A stretch of DNA of 64,000 nt from Paenibacillus qinlingensis (GTDB taxonomy: Bacteria > Bacillota > Bacilli > Paenibacillales > NBRC-103111). The number at the start of each line of letters is the position of its first letter. Position 1 is the stretch's first letter. The position numbers and the translations under genes are program-made. Below the pieces are notes generated by a model. It ran no database searches. It was given only the letters and a program-made list of their open reading frames with translations, and was not told the DNA's origin. The stretch is taken from the NCBI RefSeq assembly GCF_013204845.1, contig NZ_JABMKY010000035.1:1-64000 (forward strand), in the 5' to 3' direction. Positions 9,408-18,872 of this stretch are shown piece by piece.

Positions 9408-9428
9408 AACAATAGTCTGACTATAGTT
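9408..9428 (-). promoter_or_regulatory. Candidate AraC operator: direct repeat ACTATAGT / ACTATTGT
   Basis: On the minus strand AACTATAGTC and GACTATTGTT occur with an 11-base period (one helical turn), about 70 bases upstream of the aguA start. AraC proteins usually bind such direct repeats next to a weak -35. The same ACTATAGTT core recurs in the regulator gene's own promoter. Confidence 0.45.
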
Positions 9429-9479
9429 AGCCATGCCTAATTAAAGATATTATTTGCAAAAAAAATAGACTAGCGATTG

Positions 9480-10277
9480 CTAGTCTGGTTGATGTCGGAG
9501 ACATTGTGATGGCGAATAACCTTTGATTAACTTAAATTGCTTCCGAAAGTGCGACAGATCGCTATACCCGCAACGCTCGGCAGCTTCGGTTACGTTGCAT
9601 TCGCCATTTTGCAGCATGTCCTCTGCATGATTAATTCTTGTTTGCGTTAAATATTGATTGACCAGCATGCCCGTTTCATTTTTAAATAGTGCCCCAAAGT
9701 ATACCGTATTGAGTCCTGCAAGATTAGCAAGCTCTTTGACAGTAACATTGCTTGCGTAGTTTTCGGATATATAATTGATTGCCTTTTTCACCCGATAGTC
9801 TGATCTTGTAGTGTCTTTTTTAAAGAGAATCAACTCATACAATCGGTGCATAATGACGAGCAACTGGCCTCTGGTTTTTGTACGATAGCCGGTTTCTTTA
9901 CGAACCCAGGCATTGGATAGCTCGCGAAAGAGTCCGACGAGGTCACTCTTAATCCCAACGTGCGTCAGTAAAGGAAGGGGCAGGTCGGCTTGTTGTCCGC
10001 TCATGTCATAGATGTTGAAGTTAGCAGAGTACACATTCATAAGCTCATCTACGATGCAGTGAGCCATACGAATACTTCCGCGTGGAATGCACAGAAGATC
10101 CCCGCGTTTCACCTCGTATTGTACGCCATTAATTGTATAGATGCCTCTACCTTCTATGACATAGGTGATGTCACAAAATGAGATTTCATTTTTGGCTATT
10201 TCCCATGTTGGTGTGCACTTTCTATATATTAAGTAACCGATATCAGGTACTAAGAAGTCGTTAATTTCTATGGACAA
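9480..10277 (-). CDS. AraC-family transcriptional regulator of the aldouronate operon
   Basis: 265-residue one-component regulator. The N-terminal half is a cupin-like ligand-binding domain (VIEGRGIYTINGVQYEV, then RGDLLCIPRG). The C-terminal ~100 residues hold the two helix-turn-helix motifs of the AraC/XylS family (VTVKELANLAGLNTVYFGAL and ITEAAERCGYSDLSHFRKQF-type segments). Translation starts at a TTG with a strong GGGAGGAG seven bases upstream. It lies directly upstream of aguA in the same orientation with a ~140-base gap that holds a separate promoter region. It is the obvious local regulator, probably sensing an aldouronate. A palindrome inside its own promoter suggests autoregulation. 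Confidence 0.88.
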   Translation of the reverse strand: MSIEINDFLVPDIGYLIYRKCTPTWEIAKNEISFCDITYVIEGRGIYTINGVQYEVKRGDLLCIPRGSIRMAHCIVDELMNVYSANFNIYDMSGQQADLPLPLLTHVGIKSDLVGLFRELSNAWVRKETGYRTKTRGQLLVIMHRLYELILFKKDTTRSDYRVKKAINYISENYASNVTVKELANLAGLNTVYFGALFKNETGMLVNQYLTQTRINHAEDMLQNGECNVTEAAERCGYSDLSHFRKQFKLIKGYSPSQCLRHQPD

Positions 10278-10315
10278 AGTTGTTCTCCTCCCAAAACCGT
10301 GTCTTTAATTTATAC

Positions 10316-10343
10316 CCTATAACTATAGTTCAACCACTGTCAA
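10316..10343 (-). promoter_or_regulatory. Promoter of the araC-type regulator with internal palindrome AACTATAGTT
   Basis: Minus-strand -35 TTGACA (10338-10343), a 16-base spacer and -10 TATAGG (10316-10321). The perfect palindrome AACTATAGTT (10321-10330) lies in the spacer. It shares ACTATAGT with the candidate operator before aguA, which fits autoregulation. Confidence 0.5.
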
Positions 10344-10514
10344 TAAAAAATGTAGGAGTTTGATTAAATTGGAATTAATAGTAAATTATTAGTTTTTTTG
10401 TTATTTTGAGCAAATAGAACGAAGATACTGTATCAAATAAGTGACAAATTCGATATTCATGTCATGTAACCCTATAGCAGTAGCAGAATGGAGACTGTTA
10501 GGATGAGAAAGTAT

Positions 10515-10528
10515 TGTAATCGTTTTCA
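10515..10528 (+). promoter_or_regulatory. CcpA-binding cre site (perfect consensus match)
   Basis: TGTAATCGTTTTCA matches TGWAANCGNTNWCA at every position and lies 25 bases before the start of the foldase gene. This predicts glucose repression of the downstream three-gene operon. Confidence 0.8.
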
Positions 10529-10552
10529 TCGAAAAGGGGGTGACATTTGTAG

Positions 10553-11407
10553 ATGAAAAAAGCGAGGAACGGCATGTTGGCATTCGGCTTAGGGTGTTTC
10601 ATTCTCATTCTGGCAGGGACGTTGTCAGGGTTTATGATGCGCAGTGTAAATTCTCAATCGGATGCTGTCCATGTTGCTTCCGTAAACGGTGTAGCCGTTG
10701 AAGCAAGAGAGTTTTCTGCTTTGCTGGGTGCTGAGCGCTCCAAGACTTATGCGTATTTTCAAGATAAGTATGGAGCGGAAGACAGTACGGAATTTTGGAA
10801 CCATTCATACAATGGCGAAATTCCAATGGAAAAAATAACGCAGTCTGTGCTAAAACAACTGGTAAAACGTAAGGTTCAGCAAGCGTTAGGCGTACAATAC
10901 GGGCTGCTGAAGGATACGAGCTATTCCACTTTTCTGGAAGAGCTGCGGATCGAAAATGAGCGCAGAAAGAAGGAGGTAGAGGGCGGTAGACCCGTTTACG
11001 GCCCAAAGCAAGTCACAGAGAAAGTATTTTATGAGATGCGACAGACCCAATTACTGGAGGACTTAAAAAAGAAAAAAGCCAGTGAAACAGCGATTAGCGA
11101 TCAAGACATTTCAGCCTTCTATGAGGAGCATAGGAATGATTTCAGGCGAGCGGATGTGAACAGAGTGAATATTTTCCCTAATACTCAACCGTCAACGGAT
11201 ACTAAATTATCCCCATCCAAGCCCTCTAGCACGAACGAGGGCGATGCGATAATTCCGCTCACTGAAGTGAAAGATCGCATAGCTGCCCACTTAAGTAATC
11301 TTTCGTTTGAACAATTTGTACAGGATCAAGCCAATCAGGCACAGTTAGTTGTGAATGATCCCATGCTGAAGTCCGTGGCAGCCAAGGTGCTACGGGGAGA
11401 GTCTTGA
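10553..11407 (+). CDS. Membrane-anchored SurA/PrsA-like foldase without a PPIase domain
   Basis: 284 residues, with an uncleaved or signal-like N-terminal transmembrane segment (about 9-30) and an outside domain of the SurA N-terminal type (VNGVAVEAREFSALLGAE, then helices with KITQSVLKQLVKRKVQQ). In SurA and PrsA a parvulin domain of ~95 residues follows the segment seen here as ISDQDISAFYEEHRNDF. Here it is replaced by a short Ser/Pro/Thr linker (around 205-225) before the C-terminal helix (PLTEVKDRIAAHL). The protein can therefore be a holdase but not a prolyl isomerase. It heads an operon with two very large secreted proteins, so a dedicated secretion or folding role is likely. Start ATG is preceded by AAGGGGGTGA. 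Confidence 0.75.
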   Translation: MKKARNGMLAFGLGCFILILAGTLSGFMMRSVNSQSDAVHVASVNGVAVEAREFSALLGAERSKTYAYFQDKYGAEDSTEFWNHSYNGEIPMEKITQSVLKQLVKRKVQQALGVQYGLLKDTSYSTFLEELRIENERRKKEVEGGRPVYGPKQVTEKVFYEMRQTQLLEDLKKKKASETAISDQDISAFYEEHRNDFRRADVNRVNIFPNTQPSTDTKLSPSKPSSTNEGDAIIPLTEVKDRIAAHLSNLSFEQFVQDQANQAQLVVNDPMLKSVAAKVLRGES

Positions 11408-11433
11408 AATTTATCCTAAAGATGAGGTGCAGA

Positions 11434-14334
11434 ATGAGGAAAAGAATAACCATGCTTCTTATTGTTACGCTTCTATTCAGCATTTTTCCTTTCGTTATAC
11501 CTAAAGCAGAGGCAGCAATTGTCAACGTGTTGTCGCAAGATTTTGAGACGACAACCATTGGGCAAGCACCGGCAGGGTGGACGGCGACGACCGGTGCGAA
11601 TCTCGTTTCTGTCGCACAAGATACGGCTGGCAACGGCTATTTGACGACGACAGAAACGAATAATTCCGTAGCCAATACGGCTACTTATGCTTTTGCAGCG
11701 CCAATTACGACGGATTTCTCGGTCGATATGCAGGTCATGACGAAGCAGACCTCCTCAAGCTATGAGGGCTACTTCCTATTACTCAAGGATTCCGCAGGCG
11801 ATAAAGTGCTGGAGTTGCTGTTTAATGGAAGCACGATTGCTCGCAGGTATGGCAGTAATTTAAAATCGACCGTACTGTCAGGCATCGTAGCCAATGATTG
11901 GTATAACATTCACGTTGACGTGAATATGACAACGAAACAATACAGCGTGTCCATCGACGGCTTGCCTATGTCTTCCGCAACGAATGTTGCGCTGTATAAA
12001 CAAGCGAGTGAAGTGACGGATTATTCGTTCGCCTCCTATCGCTTTCAATCGGGCACGATGCAGTTGGACAATATTACGGTGAGCAAATTTGTGGCAGATC
12101 CGACTAATCAGGCGCCAACCGCTTCCGGCGTGACGGTGAACGGCACAACGCTAAGCGGCCAAGTATTAACGGGCAGTTATACGTATGCGGATACAGAATC
12201 GAATGCGCAAGGCACGTCAACGTTCAAATGGTATCGGGGGACGAACGCAGACGGCACGGGTAAATCTGCGATCAGTGGCGCTACCTCACTTTCCTATACG
12301 GCTGTGGCAGCCGATGTGAACCGCTATCTGTTCTTTGAAGTAACACCGGTTGCAACAGCAGGAACGCTCACGGGTACACCTGTACTGAGCCCATCTGTCT
12401 ATATTCGTTATCCAGGCAATGTCCTTGCCTTTGATGTTACAGGGCGTACTACCGATGCGCTCAATCAACTTAACCTCGTGTACAGCCAGAGCGGTGTTAC
12501 CTTAAGCAGTGGAAGTGTAACAGGAATTGGCGGCAATTTCACTTATTATTCAGGTGCACAAGATTTCAAATCGTTCGGCATTGATGTGACGTATAACAAA
12601 TGGACGATGAATTTTACGCCATTAGATGATTTATCCGTCTATGAAGCGACATATGACAGCCAGACAGGAACGCTTGTGGATGGGAATAAAGTGACGCTAG
12701 TACGCAAGCTTCATCCTGAGCTCATGTCCGACGTTCAATATGTGAAAGCAACGTATGTCGCTGCGTCACCTATTACGGCTGGCACCAAGTTCCTTCGTGT
12801 AAAAATGCCGACAGCAGCATTTAATAGCGGGACAGCGTCAGATTTCAAGGTCGATCAAGTTGCTTTCGAAGGTTCACTTTCAACGTTAGCTCGCATTGAC
12901 GGCTATGTGGAAGATACGATGGTGGATTTCTCGAAGTACGTGAGCGGCGGCGACACAAGCAATTTGCAAGTGGTTCCGTTGACAACTTCTACGCTGATTC
13001 GCACGTTTAATACGACATCTTATGTGAAACGAACGAACCCGGCTGTAGCGACAACAGCTATGACTTTTGCAGCGCCAACCGGCAAAGATTTCAAATCAGC
13101 CTATCTCGAGGGCTACTATTACGCCAATCTGCCGAGCACTCCTGCCTTTGAGCTCTGGACTTCAATGAACGGAACAGATTTCACGCTGTATAATCTGTCT
13201 GGCATTTATAAGCATCCTGCCTTTGGGTCCTCAGCCAATAATAGTATTCCCGACACCTTGCATGCTAACTATTTGCCGAATGGGGTGAAGTACGTCAGGG
13301 TAAGGTTGGCTGGCAATATCGCCAACGGTTTCCCGAACATGACGAAGCTTGCCTTCGGCTATGGCGCAGAAATCCCTGTGGTCCCGGCGGATTATGACAT
13401 TACGATCAAAAAGACAGCATCCGAAATAACGCTGGATGGTGTCGTGTCGACTGATGCAAGCGGCAACCCGAGCGGCGAATGGGCGGGCAGCGAGTTGATA
13501 CGAATCCAAGGATTGACGGATAACAACGGCGATCAACATGGGGCAGATATTTATCTCAAATATGATGATAAAAAGCTTTACCTCGGTGCGAAAATCAAAG
13601 ATCCGACCCCGATGAACAATACGCGAACAGGAACAGGCATCTGGAACGGTGATGCGCTAGAACTCTTCCTGGGTGATGAGGATATGGATTTCACACAGCA
13701 TCCGGAGGCAGTCGGAACGATGCTGCCAAGCGACCGACAACTTGTTTTAGGCAGCGGTATTGAGAATGGCTACCAGTGGTATATGAATACGCAAGGCGCT
13801 AATTCGAAACCGCTAGTTTTTATGGAACTCTTGAGAGATGCGGATGGCAGAGGGTACACCATGGAAGCAGCCATACCGCTTTATGCGCTTGGGATTACAA
13901 ATCCATGGGAAGGGAAAGCGCTTCTTCTGAATGCGGCGCTCAGTGATGGCAGCTATGCGAGCCGTGGACAATGGGGCTGGACGACCAATGGCGAATCTGC
14001 CAAGCGGGCAAGAGGACAGTTCGGTACAGTCACATTTGAACAGGCCTCTGCGCCAACAGCAGAAATGAGTTTATCCGCCAGCTATAACAACAGCACGAAT
14101 CTCCTTGCAGTTACGGGGCAAACGACCCAAGTGAATACGCGTTTAATGACATTGTTGGTCAAAAATGCGGCAGGCGCCACGGTGTACTTTGAACAAACGC
14201 AAAGCAATGCCTCCGGAAACTTCACGTTTAGCCACAACCTAAGCGCACTTGAAGCTTTCCCTGGCACCTACACGGTTAAAGTTGGCGGAGACGGCGTACG
14301 CATTCCGCGAGTGACGACCGTTGTTATTAACTAA
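11434..14334 (+). CDS. Secreted multidomain carbohydrate-binding protein with a CBM9-like module
   Basis: 966 residues with a signal peptide (RKRITMLLIVTLLF core, cleavage after AEA). The domains inferred are: a concanavalin/LamG-like jelly roll (about 30-215), an Ig-like module (about 225-320), an unassigned beta-rich middle region (about 330-650), a CBM9-like domain (about 655-860) and a C-terminal Ig-like module. In the CBM9-like domain EITLDGVVSTDASGNPSGEW begins the module, YDDKKLYLGAKIKDP follows, and WNGDALELFLG is typical of the family. No catalytic signature was recognised, so it may be a sugar-binding adaptor or an unrecognised hydrolase. The ATG at 11434 is chosen for its GAGGTG at 11424-11429; the frame is open back to a TTG at 11404. 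It is 26 bases downstream of the foldase gene. Confidence 0.78.
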   Translation: MRKRITMLLIVTLLFSIFPFVIPKAEAAIVNVLSQDFETTTIGQAPAGWTATTGANLVSVAQDTAGNGYLTTTETNNSVANTATYAFAAPITTDFSVDMQVMTKQTSSSYEGYFLLLKDSAGDKVLELLFNGSTIARRYGSNLKSTVLSGIVANDWYNIHVDVNMTTKQYSVSIDGLPMSSATNVALYKQASEVTDYSFASYRFQSGTMQLDNITVSKFVADPTNQAPTASGVTVNGTTLSGQVLTGSYTYADTESNAQGTSTFKWYRGTNADGTGKSAISGATSLSYTAVAADVNRYLFFEVTPVATAGTLTGTPVLSPSVYIRYPGNVLAFDVTGRTTDALNQLNLVYSQSGVTLSSGSVTGIGGNFTYYSGAQDFKSFGIDVTYNKWTMNFTPLDDLSVYEATYDSQTGTLVDGNKVTLVRKLHPELMSDVQYVKATYVAASPITAGTKFLRVKMPTAAFNSGTASDFKVDQVAFEGSLSTLARIDGYVEDTMVDFSKYVSGGDTSNLQVVPLTTSTLIRTFNTTSYVKRTNPAVATTAMTFAAPTGKDFKSAYLEGYYYANLPSTPAFELWTSMNGTDFTLYNLSGIYKHPAFGSSANNSIPDTLHANYLPNGVKYVRVRLAGNIANGFPNMTKLAFGYGAEIPVVPADYDITIKKTASEITLDGVVSTDASGNPSGEWAGSELIRIQGLTDNNGDQHGADIYLKYDDKKLYLGAKIKDPTPMNNTRTGTGIWNGDALELFLGDEDMDFTQHPEAVGTMLPSDRQLVLGSGIENGYQWYMNTQGANSKPLVFMELLRDADGRGYTMEAAIPLYALGITNPWEGKALLLNAALSDGSYASRGQWGWTTNGESAKRARGQFGTVTFEQASAPTAEMSLSASYNNSTNLLAVTGQTTQVNTRLMTLLVKNAAGATVYFEQTQSNASGNFTFSHNLSALEAFPGTYTVKVGGDGVRIPRVTTVVIN

Positions 14335-14359
14335 TCGGCAGTTCATAAGGAGGGAAACC

Positions 14360-17242
14360 ATGAAGCTTAAAGGGATCGTAGGGCGGGCATTTACGATTAT
14401 GATGTCGGCTGCCGTGTTGATGACAGCATGGATTGCAGTCGCACCAGGGGAACATGCTTATGCTGACAATACGGCGTATTACGTCGATGCTGTAAATGGA
14501 AACGATAGTAATAACGGCACAAGTACGACAACGGCTTGGAGAACTTTATCCAAAGTTAACGCGAAGACCAACTATTTGCCTGGTGATCAAATATTATTCA
14601 AATCAGGCACGTCGTACACAGGCTCGCTAAAACTTAGAAACTCAGGTGCTTCGGGTAATCCGATTATTGTGGGTAAATTCGGCGGAGATATCAAACCGAT
14701 CATCAATGCCAATGCCGCCTATGCTGCGATTGAATTGGAGAATATTCAGTACTTTACGTTGCAGGATCTGGAGATAACGAACTATAAAGCTGCCGATCCC
14801 GACGATTACTTGACTGGTTTCTATCGCCGGAACGGAATATGGATTAAAGCTTTCCATAACGGTCCAATGCGAGGGATTACGATCCGCAACATGGATATCC
14901 ATGATGTGACGGGGATGAATCTGACCGGTGAGACGACAACGACGACGACAGACGGCAAGGATAAAGGAGTGAACAAAAATTCGAACGCGGGTATTCAAAT
15001 CGATGGTTGGGAGTGGGAACCAACTCAGCCGAAGGCTTATTATGACGGTCTGACGATTGAGAATAACTACATTCATGATCTGGTTACGATCGGGATTAAT
15101 ATGGCGGGGCACTCCAGTGATACGACGTACTTTAACAGGAATGTTACCATACGAGGCAACTCGATTATGAATAACGGTGCGGATGGCATTATTATCGGGG
15201 TTACTAACAATCCGCTGATTGAGAATAATGTCACCTTGGATGTGGGGGCCTATGCACCTGGTATCAAATGGATTGCAGGCATTTGGGTATGGCGAACGAA
15301 TCAATCGCTCGTACAGTTTAACGAAGTTGGACGGGTGAATGCAGAAATCAAAAATGACTCCGATTCAACCGCTTTCGATACGGACATTCAAGCGCAGGGT
15401 GATCAAATTTTTCAATACAATTATAGCCATGAAAATGAAGGCGGATTCTTCATGGATATGAACCAGTTGAAAAATGGGAGGAACATCCTCCGTTATAACA
15501 TCAGCCAGAATGATAAGCGAAATGGCTGGCATAGCTTTACGATTAACAGTGCGGACCCTAGTATTTTTTACAATAACGTCTTCTATAACAGCCTTGGTAT
15601 TGGCTTCCAAATGAAAAACAGTGCAAACGCTACGTTCATCAACAATATTTTCTATGTTACAGGGTCCACAGAAACCTATGCTGCATTGCCAAGGTTTATC
15701 AATAATGCGTTCTATGGTCAGACTGCGCCTGCTCAAGGCCTAAGCAATATCGTAGGAAACCCTGGGTTCGTCAATCCAGGGGCAGGCGGAGACGGCATGA
15801 CGACTGTGGATGGATATAAATTGAATGCCAGTTCCCCGCTCATCGGTGCCGGAAGAGTGGTCGCTAATCACGGGGTGCGAGATTTCTGGAACAATCCGAT
15901 TTATACAGGGTTACCAGATATTGGGGCTTTCGAACATCCAACAAGTACAATCACAGATACGGTGGCGCCGAGCGCTCCAACTGCTGTAACGGTTACAGGT
16001 AAAAGCGATACGACGGTATCGTTGTCCTGGACATCGGTTGAAAGTAGTGTTCCATTGGATGCCGACATTTATAATGCAGCGAATAATCAGGTTCTGACTT
16101 CGGTCATCGCTGCTAATACGGCTACAGTGACAGGTCTGACGCCGGGAACGGCCTACAGCTTCTATATCAAAGCGAAAGACAGAAACTGGAATGCTTCTGT
16201 CGCAAGCGCTACCGTATCCGCAACAACGATGGTGGCAGTAACGGTTGATAACACGCAAGCTGTTCGAACAGGAAGTTGGACGGCAGCAACGGGTGGTAAC
16301 GCTTATAATAACGATTACCATCGTATCGCAGCAGGTTCAGGATCGAGTACGGTCAAATGGACACCCACGATCCCGACTACTGGATATTATACGGTGTATT
16401 ACTTCCTGCCGGACGGAACGACATCGCGCGCTGGTAATGCAAGCTATACGGTCAGCGGAGCCGGCGGCTCCAAAGCGTACTCGGTCGATCAGCGCGTAAA
16501 AGGCGGCTCTTGGGTACCGCTTGGTATTCATCGTTTCAGTCAAGGCACAACCGGCTATGTGCAGTTGAATGATACGGGCAACGGAGAAGTTGCAGCGGAT
16601 GCCGTGAAATTCGTCTATGAGAGCACATTCGGCTTAGATGATATTGTGAGTGTCCAATTGACAACGAAAAAGTTGCAGATGCGTTTAGGGGAAACGACCA
16701 CGTACACAGTTACGGGTGTCGATAATCTGGGGAAGTTGGTGGATCTCGTCGCAGATGGCGCTGCGCTTACGTATACCGTGGATAATCCATCGATCGCCGG
16801 TTTAAGCAGCGGTATAATCACCGGAAATGCGAACGGCGCAACGCAATTCCGCGCAAACTTTACATTTGGCGGCAATACGTTAGTGAGTAACTCAGCTGAT
16901 GTTATTGTTGGACCGAGATTGACGGTAGATGTGCCAACATTTACGAATGCATCGGGTCAGACAATAACGTCTATCTCAGCGAACAGTGCCATTACTGCTT
17001 CGTCTAGAGTGATAAACTCCTCGGAGAAGCAGATTAGCGCGACATTAATTCTCGCCTTATATTCACCAACGGGACTTGTGTCTTACACGATTCAAGAAGC
17101 TGTTGTGAACAAATACGATAACAAAACATTTACAGCAACGTTAACTACACCTGCTTCTGTGAGTGGCTACTACATCAAAGGTTACATGTGGGATAACACG
17201 AACGATACGGCTGCTTTGGCAGAAGAAGCGACGCTTCAGTAA
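14360..17242 (+). CDS. Secreted right-handed parallel beta-helix protein with FN3 and golvesin-like modules (putative polysaccharide lyase/hydrolase)
   Basis: 960 residues with a signal peptide ending near AYA. The exported chain starts TAYYVDAVNGNDSNNGTS, the usual opening of pectate-lyase-like beta-helix enzymes. The beta-helix spans about 37-520, with many NxxIxxN ladder segments such as IENNYIHDL and IRGNSIMNNGADGI. A fibronectin type III module (about 533-620) follows, then a golvesin C-terminal-like module (about 626-752; GYYTVYYFLPDG and VAADAVKFVYE) and Ig-like domains. The catalytic residues and substrate are not evident. The start has AAGGAGGG six bases upstream. It is the third gene of the cre-controlled operon and ends at a terminator. 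Confidence 0.8.
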   Translation: MKLKGIVGRAFTIMMSAAVLMTAWIAVAPGEHAYADNTAYYVDAVNGNDSNNGTSTTTAWRTLSKVNAKTNYLPGDQILFKSGTSYTGSLKLRNSGASGNPIIVGKFGGDIKPIINANAAYAAIELENIQYFTLQDLEITNYKAADPDDYLTGFYRRNGIWIKAFHNGPMRGITIRNMDIHDVTGMNLTGETTTTTTDGKDKGVNKNSNAGIQIDGWEWEPTQPKAYYDGLTIENNYIHDLVTIGINMAGHSSDTTYFNRNVTIRGNSIMNNGADGIIIGVTNNPLIENNVTLDVGAYAPGIKWIAGIWVWRTNQSLVQFNEVGRVNAEIKNDSDSTAFDTDIQAQGDQIFQYNYSHENEGGFFMDMNQLKNGRNILRYNISQNDKRNGWHSFTINSADPSIFYNNVFYNSLGIGFQMKNSANATFINNIFYVTGSTETYAALPRFINNAFYGQTAPAQGLSNIVGNPGFVNPGAGGDGMTTVDGYKLNASSPLIGAGRVVANHGVRDFWNNPIYTGLPDIGAFEHPTSTITDTVAPSAPTAVTVTGKSDTTVSLSWTSVESSVPLDADIYNAANNQVLTSVIAANTATVTGLTPGTAYSFYIKAKDRNWNASVASATVSATTMVAVTVDNTQAVRTGSWTAATGGNAYNNDYHRIAAGSGSSTVKWTPTIPTTGYYTVYYFLPDGTTSRAGNASYTVSGAGGSKAYSVDQRVKGGSWVPLGIHRFSQGTTGYVQLNDTGNGEVAADAVKFVYESTFGLDDIVSVQLTTKKLQMRLGETTTYTVTGVDNLGKLVDLVADGAALTYTVDNPSIAGLSSGIITGNANGATQFRANFTFGGNTLVSNSADVIVGPRLTVDVPTFTNASGQTITSISANSAITASSRVINSSEKQISATLILALYSPTGLVSYTIQEAVVNKYDNKTFTATLTTPASVSGYYIKGYMWDNTNDTAALAEEATLQ

Positions 17243-17272
17243 GCAAAGCGGTAAATGGCCAGCTAACGGAGA

Positions 17273-17296
17273 AGCCCTGAGCAATCAGGGCTTTTT
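17273..17296 (+). terminator. Rho-independent terminator
   Basis: AGCCCTGA-GCAA-TCAGGGCT followed by TTTTT, 30 bases after the beta-helix gene. A compact eight-base-pair stem with a tetraloop. Confidence 0.9.
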
Positions 17297-17404
17297 GGTA
17301 TTGGAAATGAGATTGAAAGCAAAATAGCTGGTATCGTGATATTGTCACTGTAGGGATAGGGGTGTTAAAATAATGAGATTAAGTATTAGTATAGAACAGA
17401 ATAA

Positions 17405-17418
17405 TGTAAGCGTTTTCA
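17405..17418 (+). promoter_or_regulatory. CcpA-binding cre site (perfect consensus match)
   Basis: TGTAAGCGTTTTCA matches TGWAANCGNTNWCA at all fixed positions and lies 54 bases before the aldehyde dehydrogenase start. It differs from the site at 10515 by one base at a free position. Confidence 0.8.
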
Positions 17419-17472
17419 AATGCGATATAATTATAGACAGACGAAATATAAATGTCCGAGAGGAGAGAGCTA

Positions 17473-18843
17473 ATGGCGATAAGTCAGTTGATGGAGGAGC
17501 AAAAAAAGTATTATCACACCGGGGCTACACGTGGGCTCAATTTTCGTCTTACACAGCTCACAAAGCTGAAACAAGCGATTGTTGATCGCGAGTCCGAGAT
17601 TATCCAAGCACTTCGCACCGATTTGAATAAAAGTGAGAAGGAAGCGTACGCGTTTGAAATAAGCATTGTCTATCAAGAGATTGCACATGTCATCAAGCAT
17701 CTGAAACGTTGGATGAAGCCGAAAAAAGTGAAAACTCCGATGACACATTCGGGGAGTCGCAGCTACATGATCCCAGAACCACTGGGCGCGGCACTTATCA
17801 TTGCACCGTGGAATTATCCGTTTATGCTGGCATTTGATCCGTTAGTGGGAGCGATTGCAGCTGGCAATACGGTTGTGTTAAAGCCGTCCGAGCTAGCACC
17901 AGCAGTATCTGCTGTGATGACCTCCATATTACGTGCTGCCTTCGAACCGCAATATATTACGGTTGTAGAAGGAGGCGTGGAAGAAAGTACTCTGTTGCTG
18001 GAGCAGCCGTTTGACAAAATCTTTTTTACGGGCAGCGTAGCCGTCGGGAAAGTGGTCATGAAGGCGGCAGCGAAGCACCTAACGCGAGTCACGTTAGAGC
18101 TCGGTGGAAAGAGCCCCTGCATCGTGCATCATGATGCGCAATTAAAGCTGGCCGCACAGCGTATCGCTTTCGGGAAGTTCTCGAATGCGGGACAGACGTG
18201 TGTTGCCCCAGACTATCTGCTTGTGCATCGGAGCGTGAAAGATAATCTGCTGGCCTATTTGCAAGAGGCTATCCAATCCTTTTATGGCGACAAGCCGCTC
18301 CTAAGCCCCGAGTACGGCAAAATCATTTCTCAGCGTCATTACGAGCGGTTGCGTCACTTTTTGAAGGATGGAAAGGTCGCTATCGGTGGCGGTTCTAATG
18401 ACCTGACACGACAGATTGAGCCGACTGTGCTTGAAGCGATCACATGGGATATGCCGGTCATGCAGGAGGAGATATTCGGACCTATTCTTCCTGTTCTAAC
18501 CTATGACAATCTAGATGAAGTAGTAGGCTTAATCCAAGCTAGGCCGAAGCCGCTGGCACTGTATGTTTTTTCTGAGGATAAAAAGGTGCAGGATGCCACG
18601 CTCGAACACATTTCTTTCGGCGGCGGTTGTGTCAATGATACACTGATGCATTTTGGATCAACGCATTTGCCTGTCGGTGGAGTTGGCGAGAGCGGGATGG
18701 GCAGCTATCATGGCGAGATGAGTTTCCACATATTTTCACATATGAAAAGTATATTAAAGCAGACGACGAGATTCGATATTCCTTTTCGATATCCGTCTAG
18801 CAAAATCGGGTTGAAAATCATTCGTAGGCTGACTAAGCCTTAA
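17473..18843 (+). CDS. NAD(P)-dependent aldehyde dehydrogenase (class 3/YwdH-like)
   Basis: 456-residue soluble dehydrogenase that oxidises an aldehyde to a carboxylate. The cofactor and active-site motifs are complete: APWNYPF, the glycine motif FTGSVAVGK, Glu209 in TLELGGKSP and catalytic Cys243 in NAGQTC. The C-terminal tail is long and basic, with a hydrophobic stretch like fatty-aldehyde dehydrogenases of class 3. The frame is open to 17452, but the ATG at 17473 has AGGAG seven bases upstream. First gene of a four-gene operon under a perfect cre site, which points to catabolism. The aldehyde substrate is unknown. Confidence 0.9.
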   Translation: MAISQLMEEQKKYYHTGATRGLNFRLTQLTKLKQAIVDRESEIIQALRTDLNKSEKEAYAFEISIVYQEIAHVIKHLKRWMKPKKVKTPMTHSGSRSYMIPEPLGAALIIAPWNYPFMLAFDPLVGAIAAGNTVVLKPSELAPAVSAVMTSILRAAFEPQYITVVEGGVEESTLLLEQPFDKIFFTGSVAVGKVVMKAAAKHLTRVTLELGGKSPCIVHHDAQLKLAAQRIAFGKFSNAGQTCVAPDYLLVHRSVKDNLLAYLQEAIQSFYGDKPLLSPEYGKIISQRHYERLRHFLKDGKVAIGGGSNDLTRQIEPTVLEAITWDMPVMQEEIFGPILPVLTYDNLDEVVGLIQARPKPLALYVFSEDKKVQDATLEHISFGGGCVNDTLMHFGSTHLPVGGVGESGMGSYHGEMSFHIFSHMKSILKQTTRFDIPFRYPSSKIGLKIIRRLTKP

Positions 18844-18872
18844 TTACGGCTCACTAGGAAGAGGTAAGTCTC

